Assembly: GCF_000633415.1 (NCBI RefSeq)
Contig: NZ_AYMV01000020.1
Location: 62,001-126,000 of the forward strand
Direction of reading: 5' to 3'
Length of the DNA stretch: 64,000 nt
From: Leucobacter sp. PH1c
GTDB taxonomy: Bacteria; Actinomycetota; Actinomycetes; Actinomycetales; Microbacteriaceae
The notes under the pieces were generated by a model. That model made no database searches, was not told the origin of the DNA, and saw only the letters and a program-made list of their open reading frames with translations. A program made the position numbers and the translations under genes. How positions within the stretch are numbered: the stretch's first letter is position 1; each line of letters opens with the position of its first letter. This document shows, piece by piece, positions 41,540 to 50,004 of this stretch.

Positions 41540-42412
41540 ATGACCGCGCGCCTCCGCCTCCGCCCCGACCTGCCCGTCTGCTGGGAGTCGCCGGACACGC
41601 TCCGCATCGGCTTCGAGCGCGCCCACGCCCGCGTCGTCGCACCCACCGCCGGCCAGCAGCGCCTGCTCGGGGTGCTCCGCACGGGCATCGCGGAGTCCGA
41701 GCTCCCGAACGCCGCGCGCCGCGCGGGAGCCACTCCGCGCGAGGCGCGCGAGCTCCTCGCCGCCGTCGCACCCGCGTGCCTCCCGCAGCCCCCGCGCGGG
41801 CCGGGAGGCGCAGGAGGCCCGGGCGGTCGGCCACCACCGGCCACGCGCATCCGCGTGCTCGATGCGGGGCGCCCGGTTCCCGGCTTCGCCGCCGCGCTCG
41901 CGCACGGGCTCGGCGACTCGGCGGTGTGGGCGCCGCAGGCCGAGTCGTCTGATGCCCCGGACGCGCACGGCGAGCTCATCGTCGGCATCGAACGCTTCCT
42001 GGAGCCCCTGGAGCGCGCGCAGCGCTGGCTCATCGCGGGGACGCCGCACCTGCTCGTGCGCTTCACGGACACCTGCGTCCTCGTGGGTCCGATCGTGGCG
42101 CCGCAGGGCGCCCCGTGCCACACCTGCGCCGTCCTCCCCGTGCTGCAGGACGACCCCGCGGCGGCGGTGCTCGCCGCGCAGCTCGTCGAGACCGTCCCCG
42201 CGAGCGAGACCGCCGAGGTCGGCGTGCTCGCGGCGGCGCTCGCGGTGCAGCTGATCGGCGCGTGGCGGCGGGGCGAACCCCACGTGGGGCGCACGTGCTC
42301 CCGTGTCGAGGTCGCGGGCGGCCGCGTCGCCGGGACGGTCGAGCGGGCCGAGGTGCGCCCGCACCCCGAGTGCGCGTGCGGGGCGCTCAGGCCAGGCCGG
42401 CCTCCGCGATGA
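41540..42412 (+). CDS. TOMM/ThiF-like CxxC protein (cyclodehydratase-partner type)
   Basis: The 290-residue protein resembles the leader-peptide-binding ThiF-like partner of azoline (TOMM) cyclodehydratases. It has an N-terminal winged-helix-like region (about 35-85), a reduced Rossmann-like middle with GPIVAPQGAPCHTC (near 185-198) and a C-terminal CAC motif (ECACG), so two Cys pairs could bind zinc. No peptide precursor or YcaO gene is nearby, so it is an orphan. It occupies the position of M. tuberculosis Rv3196 between the DUF2342 gene and UvrD2. ATG at 41540 follows CTGGAG. Function is unknown. The end overlaps uvrD2 convergently by 26 bp. Confidence 0.65.
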   Translation: MTARLRLRPDLPVCWESPDTLRIGFERAHARVVAPTAGQQRLLGVLRTGIAESELPNAARRAGATPREARELLAAVAPACLPQPPRGPGGAGGPGGRPPPATRIRVLDAGRPVPGFAAALAHGLGDSAVWAPQAESSDAPDAHGELIVGIERFLEPLERAQRWLIAGTPHLLVRFTDTCVLVGPIVAPQGAPCHTCAVLPVLQDDPAAAVLAAQLVETVPASETAEVGVLAAALAVQLIGAWRRGEPHVGRTCSRVEVAGGRVAGTVERAEVRPHPECACGALRPGRPPR

Positions 42413-44132
42413 ACCGGGACGGCTGCCGCGGCGCTCGCGCACCCCCGGCGACTCCGGAGAGCCGCAGCGTGTCGCGCGCGCGTGTGAACGCCACATAGGC
42501 GAGCCTGCGCTCCTCGTCGATGCTGGCCTCGTCGACCGCGTGCACGATCGGGAACTGGCCCTCGCTCAGACCCGCGACGTGCACGAGCGACCATTCGAGA
42601 CCCTTCGCGGCGTGCACCGCGCTGAGCGTCACCGCGTCGAGCGTTGGTTCGTGCTGGGTGCGCTGGCGGGCCAGCAGCTCCTCGCTGAACTCGACGATCC
42701 CCGAGCCGGGCGGCATCTCGTCCACGAGCGAGAGCAGCGCGCTGAGCGCCTCCCACTTCTCGCGCTGCGCGGCACCCTCGGGCGGCCGGGCGGACCAGCC
42801 GCCGGCGCGCAGCGCGTCGCTCACGATCTGGAAGAGCGGGCGGTCGTGGGCCACCTTCGCCTCGCCGCGGATCAGCATCACGGCCTGCCGCACGTCGGCG
42901 CGGTCGAAGAACCGCTGCGCGCCGTGCACGCGGACGCTCATGCCGTTCCGTCGGATCGCCTCCTCGAAGCGAGCCGACTGCGCGTTCGTGCGGTAGAGCA
43001 CGGCGATCTCGGACGCCGGCGTTCCCGCCTGAATGGCCGCGGCGATCGACCCGGCCACCGCCTGGGCCTCGTCCGCCTCCGAGGCGAACCACTCGAACGT
43101 GGGAGCGGTCGCGGCCGCGGGCGGCTGCGCCGGGGCGGCCCCTGCGACCGGTGCCGGCGTCTCCTCCTCGCCGCTGCCGCGCATCGCGCTCAGGGTGAGT
43201 GCGCCGGGCTGATCCCGCATCAGCCGGTTGGCCATGCGCACGATCGGTTCCCGGGAGCGGTAGTTCCGTTCGAGTCGCACCTGGCGGGCGTTGGGGTGCT
43301 CAACGCCGAAGCGCAGGAGGTACGAGCTCGATGCCCCCGCGAACGAGTAGATCGTCTGGCTCGCGTCGCCGACGACGCAGACGTCATCCCGATCGCCGAG
43401 CCAGACGCGGAGCAGCGCGTGCTGCAGCGGCGAGACGTCCTGGTACTCGTCCACCGTGAAGAAGCGGTAGCGTTCACGGACCTGGAGCGCGACCCGCGGC
43501 TCGCTCTCGAGCATGCCGGTGAGGAGCACGAGCACGTCCTCGAAGTCGATCTGCCGGCGCTCCTCGAGGAGCGCCGCGTAGCCGCGGTGCAACTCGATGA
43601 GTTGCTCGGCGGTGACCCCCGTGGGGAGCGGGCGCTCCTCGACGTGCTCCGCGTAGCGGTCGATGCTCAGCATCGTCGTCTTGCGCCACTCGATCTCGGC
43701 GGCCAGGTCGCGGAGGGCCTCTCCCCCGAGCCGCATCCCGTTCGACTCGACGAGCTGCGAGAGCGCCGCGACCTTCCCCGAGAGGATCTGCGGGGCGGTT
43801 CCGCCGACGACATCGGGCCAGAAGTGGCCGAGCTGCGAGAGCGCGGCCCCGTGGAAGGTCTGGGCGCGCACGCCGTCCGCACCCAGCGCGCGGAGGCGCC
43901 CCTGCAGCTCGCCCGCGGCCTTGCGCGTGAACGTGACGGCCAGCACCCGCTCGGGCGCGTACACACCGCTGCGCACCCCGTAGGCGATCCGGTGGGTGAT
44001 CGCGCGGGTCTTTCCTGTTCCGGCGCCCGCGAGCACCGAGACCGGACCGCGCAAGTGCTCGGCGATCTCCCGCTGCTCGGGGTCGAGCCCGTCGAGCACC
44101 GACTCAGCGTCACCGGCCACGGGCACTCCCAT
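42387..44132 (-). CDS. uvrD2: UvrD2-like ATP-dependent DNA helicase
   Basis: The 581-residue superfamily 1A helicase has motif I GAGTGKT, motif II VDEYQDV, motif III VGDASQTIYSF, motif IV LERNYRS, motif V TLSAVHAAKGLEW and motif VI RLAYVAFTRA. It unwinds DNA 3'-5' in repair. It ends shortly after motif VI (residue 581), so the HRDC and tetracysteine extensions known from mycobacterial UvrD2 (about 700 residues) are absent. The ATG at 44132 has GGAG at good spacing and overlaps the nudC end by 23 bp, implying co-translation. Longer upstream starts lie deeper in nudC. Confidence 0.9.
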   Translation of the reverse strand: MGVPVAGDAESVLDGLDPEQREIAEHLRGPVSVLAGAGTGKTRAITHRIAYGVRSGVYAPERVLAVTFTRKAAGELQGRLRALGADGVRAQTFHGAALSQLGHFWPDVVGGTAPQILSGKVAALSQLVESNGMRLGGEALRDLAAEIEWRKTTMLSIDRYAEHVEERPLPTGVTAEQLIELHRGYAALLEERRQIDFEDVLVLLTGMLESEPRVALQVRERYRFFTVDEYQDVSPLQHALLRVWLGDRDDVCVVGDASQTIYSFAGASSSYLLRFGVEHPNARQVRLERNYRSREPIVRMANRLMRDQPGALTLSAMRGSGEEETPAPVAGAAPAQPPAAATAPTFEWFASEADEAQAVAGSIAAAIQAGTPASEIAVLYRTNAQSARFEEAIRRNGMSVRVHGAQRFFDRADVRQAVMLIRGEAKVAHDRPLFQIVSDALRAGGWSARPPEGAAQREKWEALSALLSLVDEMPPGSGIVEFSEELLARQRTQHEPTLDAVTLSAVHAAKGLEWSLVHVAGLSEGQFPIVHAVDEASIDEERRLAYVAFTRARDTLRLSGVAGGARAPRQPSRFIAEAGLA

Positions 44133-45093
44133 CGGGCTCCGGAGCCGACTCGTTCGCCGCGGCGTCGCCCTCAACGTTCCCCGCGACGTCGCCCTCGGCG
44201 ACCCAGCGGTCGATCAGCCAGCGCGCGATCGACACGGACTGCGGGAGCGTGATCCCGGGCTCGGGGGTGCGCAGCTGCTCGCGGCTGAACCAGCGGAGCT
44301 CCGAGATCTCCGCGGGGTCCGGTGCGAGCGCTTCCGGATCCGAGCCGGGCGCGAGCCGGGCGCGGAAGCCGAGCATGAGCGAGCGCGGGAACGGCCAGGG
44401 CTGCGACGCGACGTACTCGATCTCCGCGACCCGCACGCCCGCCTCCTCGAAGACCTCGCGCGCCACGGTCTGCTCGAGCGACTCGCCCGCTTCGACGAAG
44501 CCTGCCAGGAGCGAGAAGCGGCCGGCTTCCCAGAGCGCGTTCGACCCGAGGAGCACGCGATCCTCGTGCTCGATCAGGACGATCACTGCCGGATCCGTGC
44601 GCGGGAAGAGCTCGCCGCCGTGCGCGTCGCGCCGCCCCCACCCGCCCAGCACGACCTCGGTGCCGGCGCCGTCGCGCGGGGAGAACTCGGCGGCGTCGTG
44701 CCAGCGGAGGAGCGCCGATGCGACCGCGACGATCTCCCGCTCGGTCTCCTCCAGCGCGGCGGTCGCGGAGAAGGGGTGCGCCCAGCGCGCTCCGCTCGGC
44801 GCGTTCGCGGTGGCGTCCGGCTCCGGGCAGGCGAACACGGGCGCCCCGTTCCGGCGTCCGAGGTAGACGTGGCCGACGGTGCGGCCCGCAAAGCGCGGCT
44901 CCCCCGTCGCCGGTTCGAGCGCGAGCCGGGGCGCCTCATCGGTCCCGTGGAGCGGAATCTCGATGCCGCGCATGCGGAGCACGGTCGCCCCGGTCTCGCC
45001 CCACGCGGCGCGCAGGAGGTCGACCGAGTCGCGCGTCGCGGCGTCGCGGTCGAGCGTGCCGCTGGCGAGCGGCGGACGGTCCTGAGCGGTCAT
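44110..45093 (-). CDS. nudC: NudC-type NADH/NAD-capped RNA pyrophosphatase
   Basis: The 327-residue Nudix enzyme has the Nudix box GFVEAGESLEQTVAREVFEE and the NudC signature SQPWPFPRS shortly after it, and the pre-domain sequence FPRTDPAVIVLI. The product of the reaction is NMN plus AMP, or de-capped RNA. The zinc ribbon that normally precedes the Nudix domain has lost its cysteines: the FCxxCG position reads FSPRDG and the later pair reads GRRDA. ATG at 45093 has AAGGAG. The C-terminal 25 residues are acidic and unconserved. It forms an operon with uvrD2, as in mycobacteria. Confidence 0.88.
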   Translation of the reverse strand: MTAQDRPPLASGTLDRDAATRDSVDLLRAAWGETGATVLRMRGIEIPLHGTDEAPRLALEPATGEPRFAGRTVGHVYLGRRNGAPVFACPEPDATANAPSGARWAHPFSATAALEETEREIVAVASALLRWHDAAEFSPRDGAGTEVVLGGWGRRDAHGGELFPRTDPAVIVLIEHEDRVLLGSNALWEAGRFSLLAGFVEAGESLEQTVAREVFEEAGVRVAEIEYVASQPWPFPRSLMLGFRARLAPGSDPEALAPDPAEISELRWFSREQLRTPEPGITLPQSVSIARWLIDRWVAEGDVAGNVEGDAAANESAPEPDGSARGR

Positions 45094-45217
45094 GGCGTCT
45101 CCTTCATTTCTCGGCTCGCGCACCGCCGGGTCGTCGCGCCGTGCACGAAGCCCCGATCCGGGCTGTCAGTGTGCGGTGCGGTGCGCGTGGCGCGGCCGCA
45201 GCCGCGCTCGGCCTGCA

Positions 45218-45223
45218 TACCCT
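45218..45223 (+). promoter_or_regulatory. -10 element for the kinase-fold gene, leaderless
   Basis: TACCCT is followed by 7 nt and then ATG at 45231, so the transcript should start at or next to the start codon. Confidence 0.6.
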
Positions 45224-45230
45224 AAGGTGC

Positions 45231-46490
45231 ATGGCCAGCATCCCTTTCACTCTAGCCGCGCTCGCGACCTCCGCCGTGCCGGGCTTGACCGTGTTCGGCG
45301 CTCGCGAGCACACCGAGGATCCCCGCTATGCCGCCGCTGTGATCGTCACGGAGGACGCCGAGCTGCTCGTGCGCGTGCCGCGCACGCAGGCCGCCGAGGT
45401 GCTCCAGTCCGCTGAGGTGCTCGGGCGCGCGGCGCTCACGGAGGGGCCCCGCGGCCGGCTGCCCTTCTCCATCCCCGAGACGCTCGGGATGACCCGTGCG
45501 GGCGAGACCCGCGCCGTGGTGTCCACGCTCATCGACGGGGAGCGGTTCGCAGCGGAGGATCTCGCGGACGATGCGCTCCTGCTGCTGCCCATCGCCGAGA
45601 CGATCGCCGCGATCCACGAGCTGCCGCTCAGCGTGGCCCAGAACGGCGGGTTGCCGGTGCACACGGCGCAGGATCTGCGCCTCATCGCGACTCGGCTCAT
45701 CGATCGAGCCGAGGCGACTCGGCTGCTGCCCGAGACGGTGCTGCAGCGCTGGCAGCGCACGGTCGAGGCTGCCGAGCTGTGGGATTTCGCACCGACGACG
45801 GTGCACGGCTCGCTCGACGCGGATCAGCTGCGGCTCTCCGACGGGCGGATCACGGGCGTCGTGGGGTGGGGCGAGCTCGCGGTCGGCGATCCCGCGCAGG
45901 ATCTGTCGTGGCTGCTCGCCCCCGGCAGCGACATCTGCGATGCCGTGCTCGCGCGCTATTCAACACTCCGCAACGCGGGGTCGATCGCACATCTCCGCAC
46001 TCGGGCCGCGCTCTATCACGAGCTCGAGGTCGCGCGCTGGTTGCTGCACGGCACGGACGCGCACGATCAGGAGGTGACCGAGGACGCCGTCGCGATGCTC
46101 GATCGGATGGTCGGGGTGGGCGGGCCGCTCGCGACCGCGTTCGCGGCGACCCGGTCCCGGTCCCCGCTCGGCGAGGCCGAGGTTGCGGCGCTGCTCGACG
46201 AGACGCCCGAGGTGCACGCGCACCTCTCGGACACGGCCGCGGTCGAGGCGCTCGATGAGGACCGGATGTTCGGCGGGGACACCGACTTCGTCGAGCCGCT
46301 GAGCGCCGCAGCCGTGGATGCCGGCGCGGATCCCGTTGCGGAGGCGGCGGCGGCCGCTGCGTCTGGCGCGGACGGCTCGGCGGAGCCGGATGCCGCTGAC
46401 GGCACCGGGGAGCAGCTCACCGAGCCGCTCTCCGATCAGCTCACTGAGCCGCTCGACCCGGACGAGTTGCCCCCGGCTTCGGCGCGTTGA
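45231..46490 (+). CDS. Aminoglycoside-phosphotransferase-fold protein lacking catalytic Asp (pseudokinase)
   Basis: The 419-residue protein has an APH/choline-kinase fold (about 1-300) and a low-complexity acidic Ala/Asp/Glu tail with two LTEPL repeats. The catalytic loop, HGDLxxxN in active members, reads HGSLDADQ with Ser194 where the base should be and Gln199 for Asn. The metal-binding VIDW reads VVGW (Gly212), although GDPAQDLSW is kept. Classical phosphotransfer is therefore unlikely; a scaffold or nucleotide-sensing role is possible. It has no Shine-Dalgarno sequence and a leaderless promoter. Its 3' end overlaps AdnB convergently by 50 bp. Confidence 0.82.
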   Translation: MASIPFTLAALATSAVPGLTVFGAREHTEDPRYAAAVIVTEDAELLVRVPRTQAAEVLQSAEVLGRAALTEGPRGRLPFSIPETLGMTRAGETRAVVSTLIDGERFAAEDLADDALLLLPIAETIAAIHELPLSVAQNGGLPVHTAQDLRLIATRLIDRAEATRLLPETVLQRWQRTVEAAELWDFAPTTVHGSLDADQLRLSDGRITGVVGWGELAVGDPAQDLSWLLAPGSDICDAVLARYSTLRNAGSIAHLRTRAALYHELEVARWLLHGTDAHDQEVTEDAVAMLDRMVGVGGPLATAFAATRSRSPLGEAEVAALLDETPEVHAHLSDTAAVEALDEDRMFGGDTDFVEPLSAAAVDAGADPVAEAAAAAASGADGSAEPDAADGTGEQLTEPLSDQLTEPLDPDELPPASAR

Positions 46491-49400
46491 GCGTCGCGGC
46501 GGCGTCCTGCCAGAGCGCTTCGAGCTCCGGCAGGGTGCGCACGGCGTCGCTGCGCAGTTCGATGCCCTCCGCGACGTAGAACAGCGACACGTCGATGCGT
46601 TCCGGCTCGATGCCGGCCCACTGGGCGTAGGCGTGCCGGTAGAGATCGATCTGGAAGAAGCGGGCCTCCCGCTCCGCGTCCGTGCGCGGCGGGCGCCCGG
46701 ACTTCCAGTCGACGATCTCGATGCGCTCGGCGCCGCCCTCGGGGTCGGGCTGCCGGTACACCGCGTCGAGCTTGCAGACGAGGGTGCGGCCCGCGAACGG
46801 CAACGTCACCTCGATCTCGACGGCGATGGGGGCGAGCTCTGCCCACCGCGAGCGCTCGAACTGCTCGATGAGCGGTGCGAGCTCCGCCGCATCGGAGAAC
46901 TCCGGGGCGGCGCCATCGCTCGCGGCATCGATATCCCCGCCGCGCTCGGGGTCACCGAAGTCGAGGGCGCCGTCGAGCCCCGCGAGCGGGAGCGCGCTGC
47001 CAATCGCCGTGGTGGCGCGCCGCTCCACCCACTCGTGGAAGCGGTTGCCCACGCGCGTGCGACGGTAGGGGCGTTGCGGGATCGGGCGGAGCCTGAGCCG
47101 CTCGGCCTGCTCCGGGTCGTGAATGAACTCGTGGAACGTCGAGGCCGTGATCCGGTCGGGGAGCTCCTCAGTGCGCCGCGGACCCGCGGCCGCTGCTGCG
47201 GCGGCACGCTCGGCGAGGAGCAGCGCGACGGTCGGGTCCAGGGCGGGCGCCGCGGCACCGCCCGAGGCTGGGGTCGAGGCCGGGCTGGGGGTCGCGAGCG
47301 GGGCCTGGGTCGTGGGCGGGGCGCCCCCGGGCTCCGGTGCGTCCGTGTGCGCGGGCACGGGCTCCGCGAGCGCGACCCGAAGTGCCGTCTCGGCGCGGCG
47401 CAGCGCGGGGCCGCGTGAGCCGAGCGGGTCGAGCGGCCACTGCTCGGTGAGTTCGTCGCGCTCGCTGGGGTCGCTCTCGTGCGCGCTCACCTCGGGGAGC
47501 CCGCTGATCAGCCCCGCCTCGGCGAGCTCGGTGAGAAACGCCGAGGGGACGCGCGCACGCGTCTGGCCGCCCCAGAACGATCCGCTCAGGAGGAGCCGAT
47601 CTGCGGACCGCGTGACCGCCACATAGGCGAGGCGGCGCTCCTCCTCCGCGTGCCGTTCCTGAAGCGCCGTGCGGTACTCCGCGATCCGGTCGCGGAGTTC
47701 CTGCTGCGTCGTCGAGATGCGCCAGTTCAGTTCGGGCCGCGCCGCGGCGTCACCGCGGAGCTCGTCGGGCAGCTGCCCCGTGCGGAGCCAGCCCGCGCCG
47801 CTGCGCGCCGAGCCGGGGAACTCCCCCGCGACCATCCGCGGCACCGCGACGAGATCCCACTCGAGGCCCTTCGACCCGTGCGCGGTGATGAGGTGCACCG
47901 TGCCCGGCGCGGGCGCCGCCACGTGCTCCGCCGCTTCGTCGGCGAGCACGGCGCGCTCGATCCACTCCAGCACCGACGCGAGGGTGCCGCGGGTGTCCAC
48001 CGCGAGGTAGTTCGTGACCAGGTCGCCGAAGAGGTCGAGGTTCGCCTGCGCTGCGGAGGTGCCCGCGTGCTCGCGCGCCTCATTCGCGTCGAGTTCGATG
48101 TCGAGGCGGAGCGCCTGCACGGTTGCGCTGATCAGCTCGCTGATATCGCCGCCCACGAGCTGCCGCAGCTGCGCGAGCATCCGTCCGGCGTCGCGGAGGC
48201 GCTCGCGTCCGATGGGGCTGACGCCGCGCAGCGCGGTGTGGTCGAGGTCGCGCATCCCGGCGATCTGGTCCAGCGCATCGAGGAGGGTAAAGCGTCGGTC
48301 GGGGTCCGGGAGCACGCGGTCGGCGGCCCGGTCCTCCTCGCTCAGCCGCTGCTGGCGCAGGTCGCGATCCCCGAACCAGCGTGCGGCGTCGCGGAGCCCC
48401 GCGAGGTCGGCGACCCCGATGCGGAAGCGCGGCCCGCTCAGGATCCTGATGAGCTCGCCTCCCGCATCGGCGTACCAGAGGCAGCGCAGCACGCACACGA
48501 CGTCGGTGATCTCGGGGGTCGTGAGGAGGCCACCGAGCCCGACGATCCGGTTCGGCACGCCGGCCTCGCTGAGCGCCGCGGAGAACGCCGCCATGTGGCT
48601 GCGGGTGCGGAAGATGACGGCGGCGCTCGGCAGTTCGCCGTGCTCCGCGAGGTGCTCAGCGCGCGCGTCCCGGATCCAGGCTGCGAGTGCGGCACGCTCC
48701 TCGTGGACGGTCTCGGGGAAGCACCACTCGACCCGACCGGAGCCCGCGCCCGGCCGGGGCGCGAGGCGGGGCACCTGGATCTCCGAGGCGGCAGCGAGAG
48801 GCGCGGCGATCGTGTTCGCCGCGTCGAGGACCGAGCCGGGGTTGCGCCAGCTCGTCGAGAGCGTCAGCGTGGCGGGCGGCACGAGCGGGGCGCGCCGGTC
48901 GCGTGCCGCGAAGTCGGCGTGGAAGGAGCGCAGGCCCTCGGCGGAGGCGCCGCGCCAGCCGTAGATCGACTGGTGCGGGTCGCCCACGGCCATGACGGAT
49001 CCACCCGCGAAGATGAGGGAGAGGAACCGGGTCTGGCCGACGGAGGTGTCTTGCACCTCGTCGAGGAGCACCACGCGGTGGCGTCTGCGGAGGGTCGCGA
49101 TCGCATCCGTCGAGCGCTCGAGCGCGCCGGTCGCGAGGGCGAGCTGGTCGGGGAACTCGATGACGCCGCGGCGTTCCTTCTCCGCGGCGTACTCGCGCGC
49201 GAGCCGGGTGATCATCGGCGTCTCCGCGAGCGCTGCGACGGCATCGCGCACGGGCGCGTACACCTTCCCGCTCGGTGCGGTGCCGATCTCCTTTTCGGAG
49301 TAGGGCAGCTGCACGACGCGGGAGAACTCCGCGACGACTTGGTCGACCCGGTCGAGCGAGGTGAGATTGTCGGCGACGGCGTGATCGAGCGCGAGAATGT

Positions 49401-50004
49401 GCCGGATCAGTTCGGGGGTGCGCAGCTCGCTCGTCGCCAGCTCCGGGTCGGCGCTCGCGACGACGACCTCGCGGGCCACCCGCCAGGCGGTTGCCTCATC
49501 GATCACGGCGGCGCCGGGCGCGACGCCGACCGCGATCCCGAACTCCTGGAGCACGCCCGCGGCGAAGGCGTTGTAGGTGCTGACCTCGGGGGTATCGAGG
49601 CCGTCGGAGAGGAGCGCGTCGAGTCGTTCCGCGGCGGCGGATTCGTCAGCGCTGAGTGCGCCGCGCTCCCCCGCGTCCCGGAGCCGTTCGACGAACACCG
49701 CGAGCCGGCCGCTGATCCGTTCGCGCAGCTCGCCCGCGGCCTTCCGGGTGAAGGTGAGGCCGAGCACGGCGTCCGGCGCAACGAGCTCGTTGGCGACGAG
49801 CCAGACGACGCGGTTGGCCATCGTCTCGGTCTTTCCGCTGCCCGCGCCCGCGACGACGAGGGTACTGCCGCCGAGGGGGTGCTCGATCACGGCGCGCTGC
49901 TCGGGGGTCGGCGTGAGGGGGGTGGCGGGCGGCACCGCAAGCAATTCGGCGATGCGCTCCGCGGAGAAAATGACCGCGCCGTGCGCGGTGCTGGGCTCGG
50001 TCAT
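46441..50004 (-). CDS. adnB: AdnB-like helicase-nuclease, motor subunit
   Basis: The 1187-residue protein has an N-terminal UvrD-like motor with Walker A GAGSGKTETMANR (about 53-65), motif II LLDEVQDTS, VGDPHQSIYGWRG, LSTSWRNPG and GSKGLEWDLV, and a C-terminal PD-(D/E)XK nuclease (about 1020-1140) with RVGNRFHEW, LVCKLDAVY and IVDWKSGRP. It should process double-strand breaks with its AdnA partner as the actinobacterial RecBCD/AddAB equivalent. It overlaps adnA by ATGA. Order and strand match M. tuberculosis Rv3201c downstream of Rv3202c. All motor motifs look intact, so this is the probable lead motor. Confidence 0.9.
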   Translation of the reverse strand: MTEPSTAHGAVIFSAERIAELLAVPPATPLTPTPEQRAVIEHPLGGSTLVVAGAGSGKTETMANRVVWLVANELVAPDAVLGLTFTRKAAGELRERISGRLAVFVERLRDAGERGALSADESAAAERLDALLSDGLDTPEVSTYNAFAAGVLQEFGIAVGVAPGAAVIDEATAWRVAREVVVASADPELATSELRTPELIRHILALDHAVADNLTSLDRVDQVVAEFSRVVQLPYSEKEIGTAPSGKVYAPVRDAVAALAETPMITRLAREYAAEKERRGVIEFPDQLALATGALERSTDAIATLRRRHRVVLLDEVQDTSVGQTRFLSLIFAGGSVMAVGDPHQSIYGWRGASAEGLRSFHADFAARDRRAPLVPPATLTLSTSWRNPGSVLDAANTIAAPLAAASEIQVPRLAPRPGAGSGRVEWCFPETVHEERAALAAWIRDARAEHLAEHGELPSAAVIFRTRSHMAAFSAALSEAGVPNRIVGLGGLLTTPEITDVVCVLRCLWYADAGGELIRILSGPRFRIGVADLAGLRDAARWFGDRDLRQQRLSEEDRAADRVLPDPDRRFTLLDALDQIAGMRDLDHTALRGVSPIGRERLRDAGRMLAQLRQLVGGDISELISATVQALRLDIELDANEAREHAGTSAAQANLDLFGDLVTNYLAVDTRGTLASVLEWIERAVLADEAAEHVAAPAPGTVHLITAHGSKGLEWDLVAVPRMVAGEFPGSARSGAGWLRTGQLPDELRGDAAARPELNWRISTTQQELRDRIAEYRTALQERHAEEERRLAYVAVTRSADRLLLSGSFWGGQTRARVPSAFLTELAEAGLISGLPEVSAHESDPSERDELTEQWPLDPLGSRGPALRRAETALRVALAEPVPAHTDAPEPGGAPPTTQAPLATPSPASTPASGGAAAPALDPTVALLLAERAAAAAAAGPRRTEELPDRITASTFHEFIHDPEQAERLRLRPIPQRPYRRTRVGNRFHEWVERRATTAIGSALPLAGLDGALDFGDPERGGDIDAASDGAAPEFSDAAELAPLIEQFERSRWAELAPIAVEIEVTLPFAGRTLVCKLDAVYRQPDPEGGAERIEIVDWKSGRPPRTDAEREARFFQIDLYRHAYAQWAGIEPERIDVSLFYVAEGIELRSDAVRTLPELEALWQDAAATLNAPKPGATRPGRAAQ

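Noticed and set aside
41540-42412. Start of a thiopeptide or TOMM biosynthetic cluster
   Set aside because: No YcaO enzyme, dehydrogenase, precursor peptide or exporter is nearby, and the neighbours are housekeeping repair genes.
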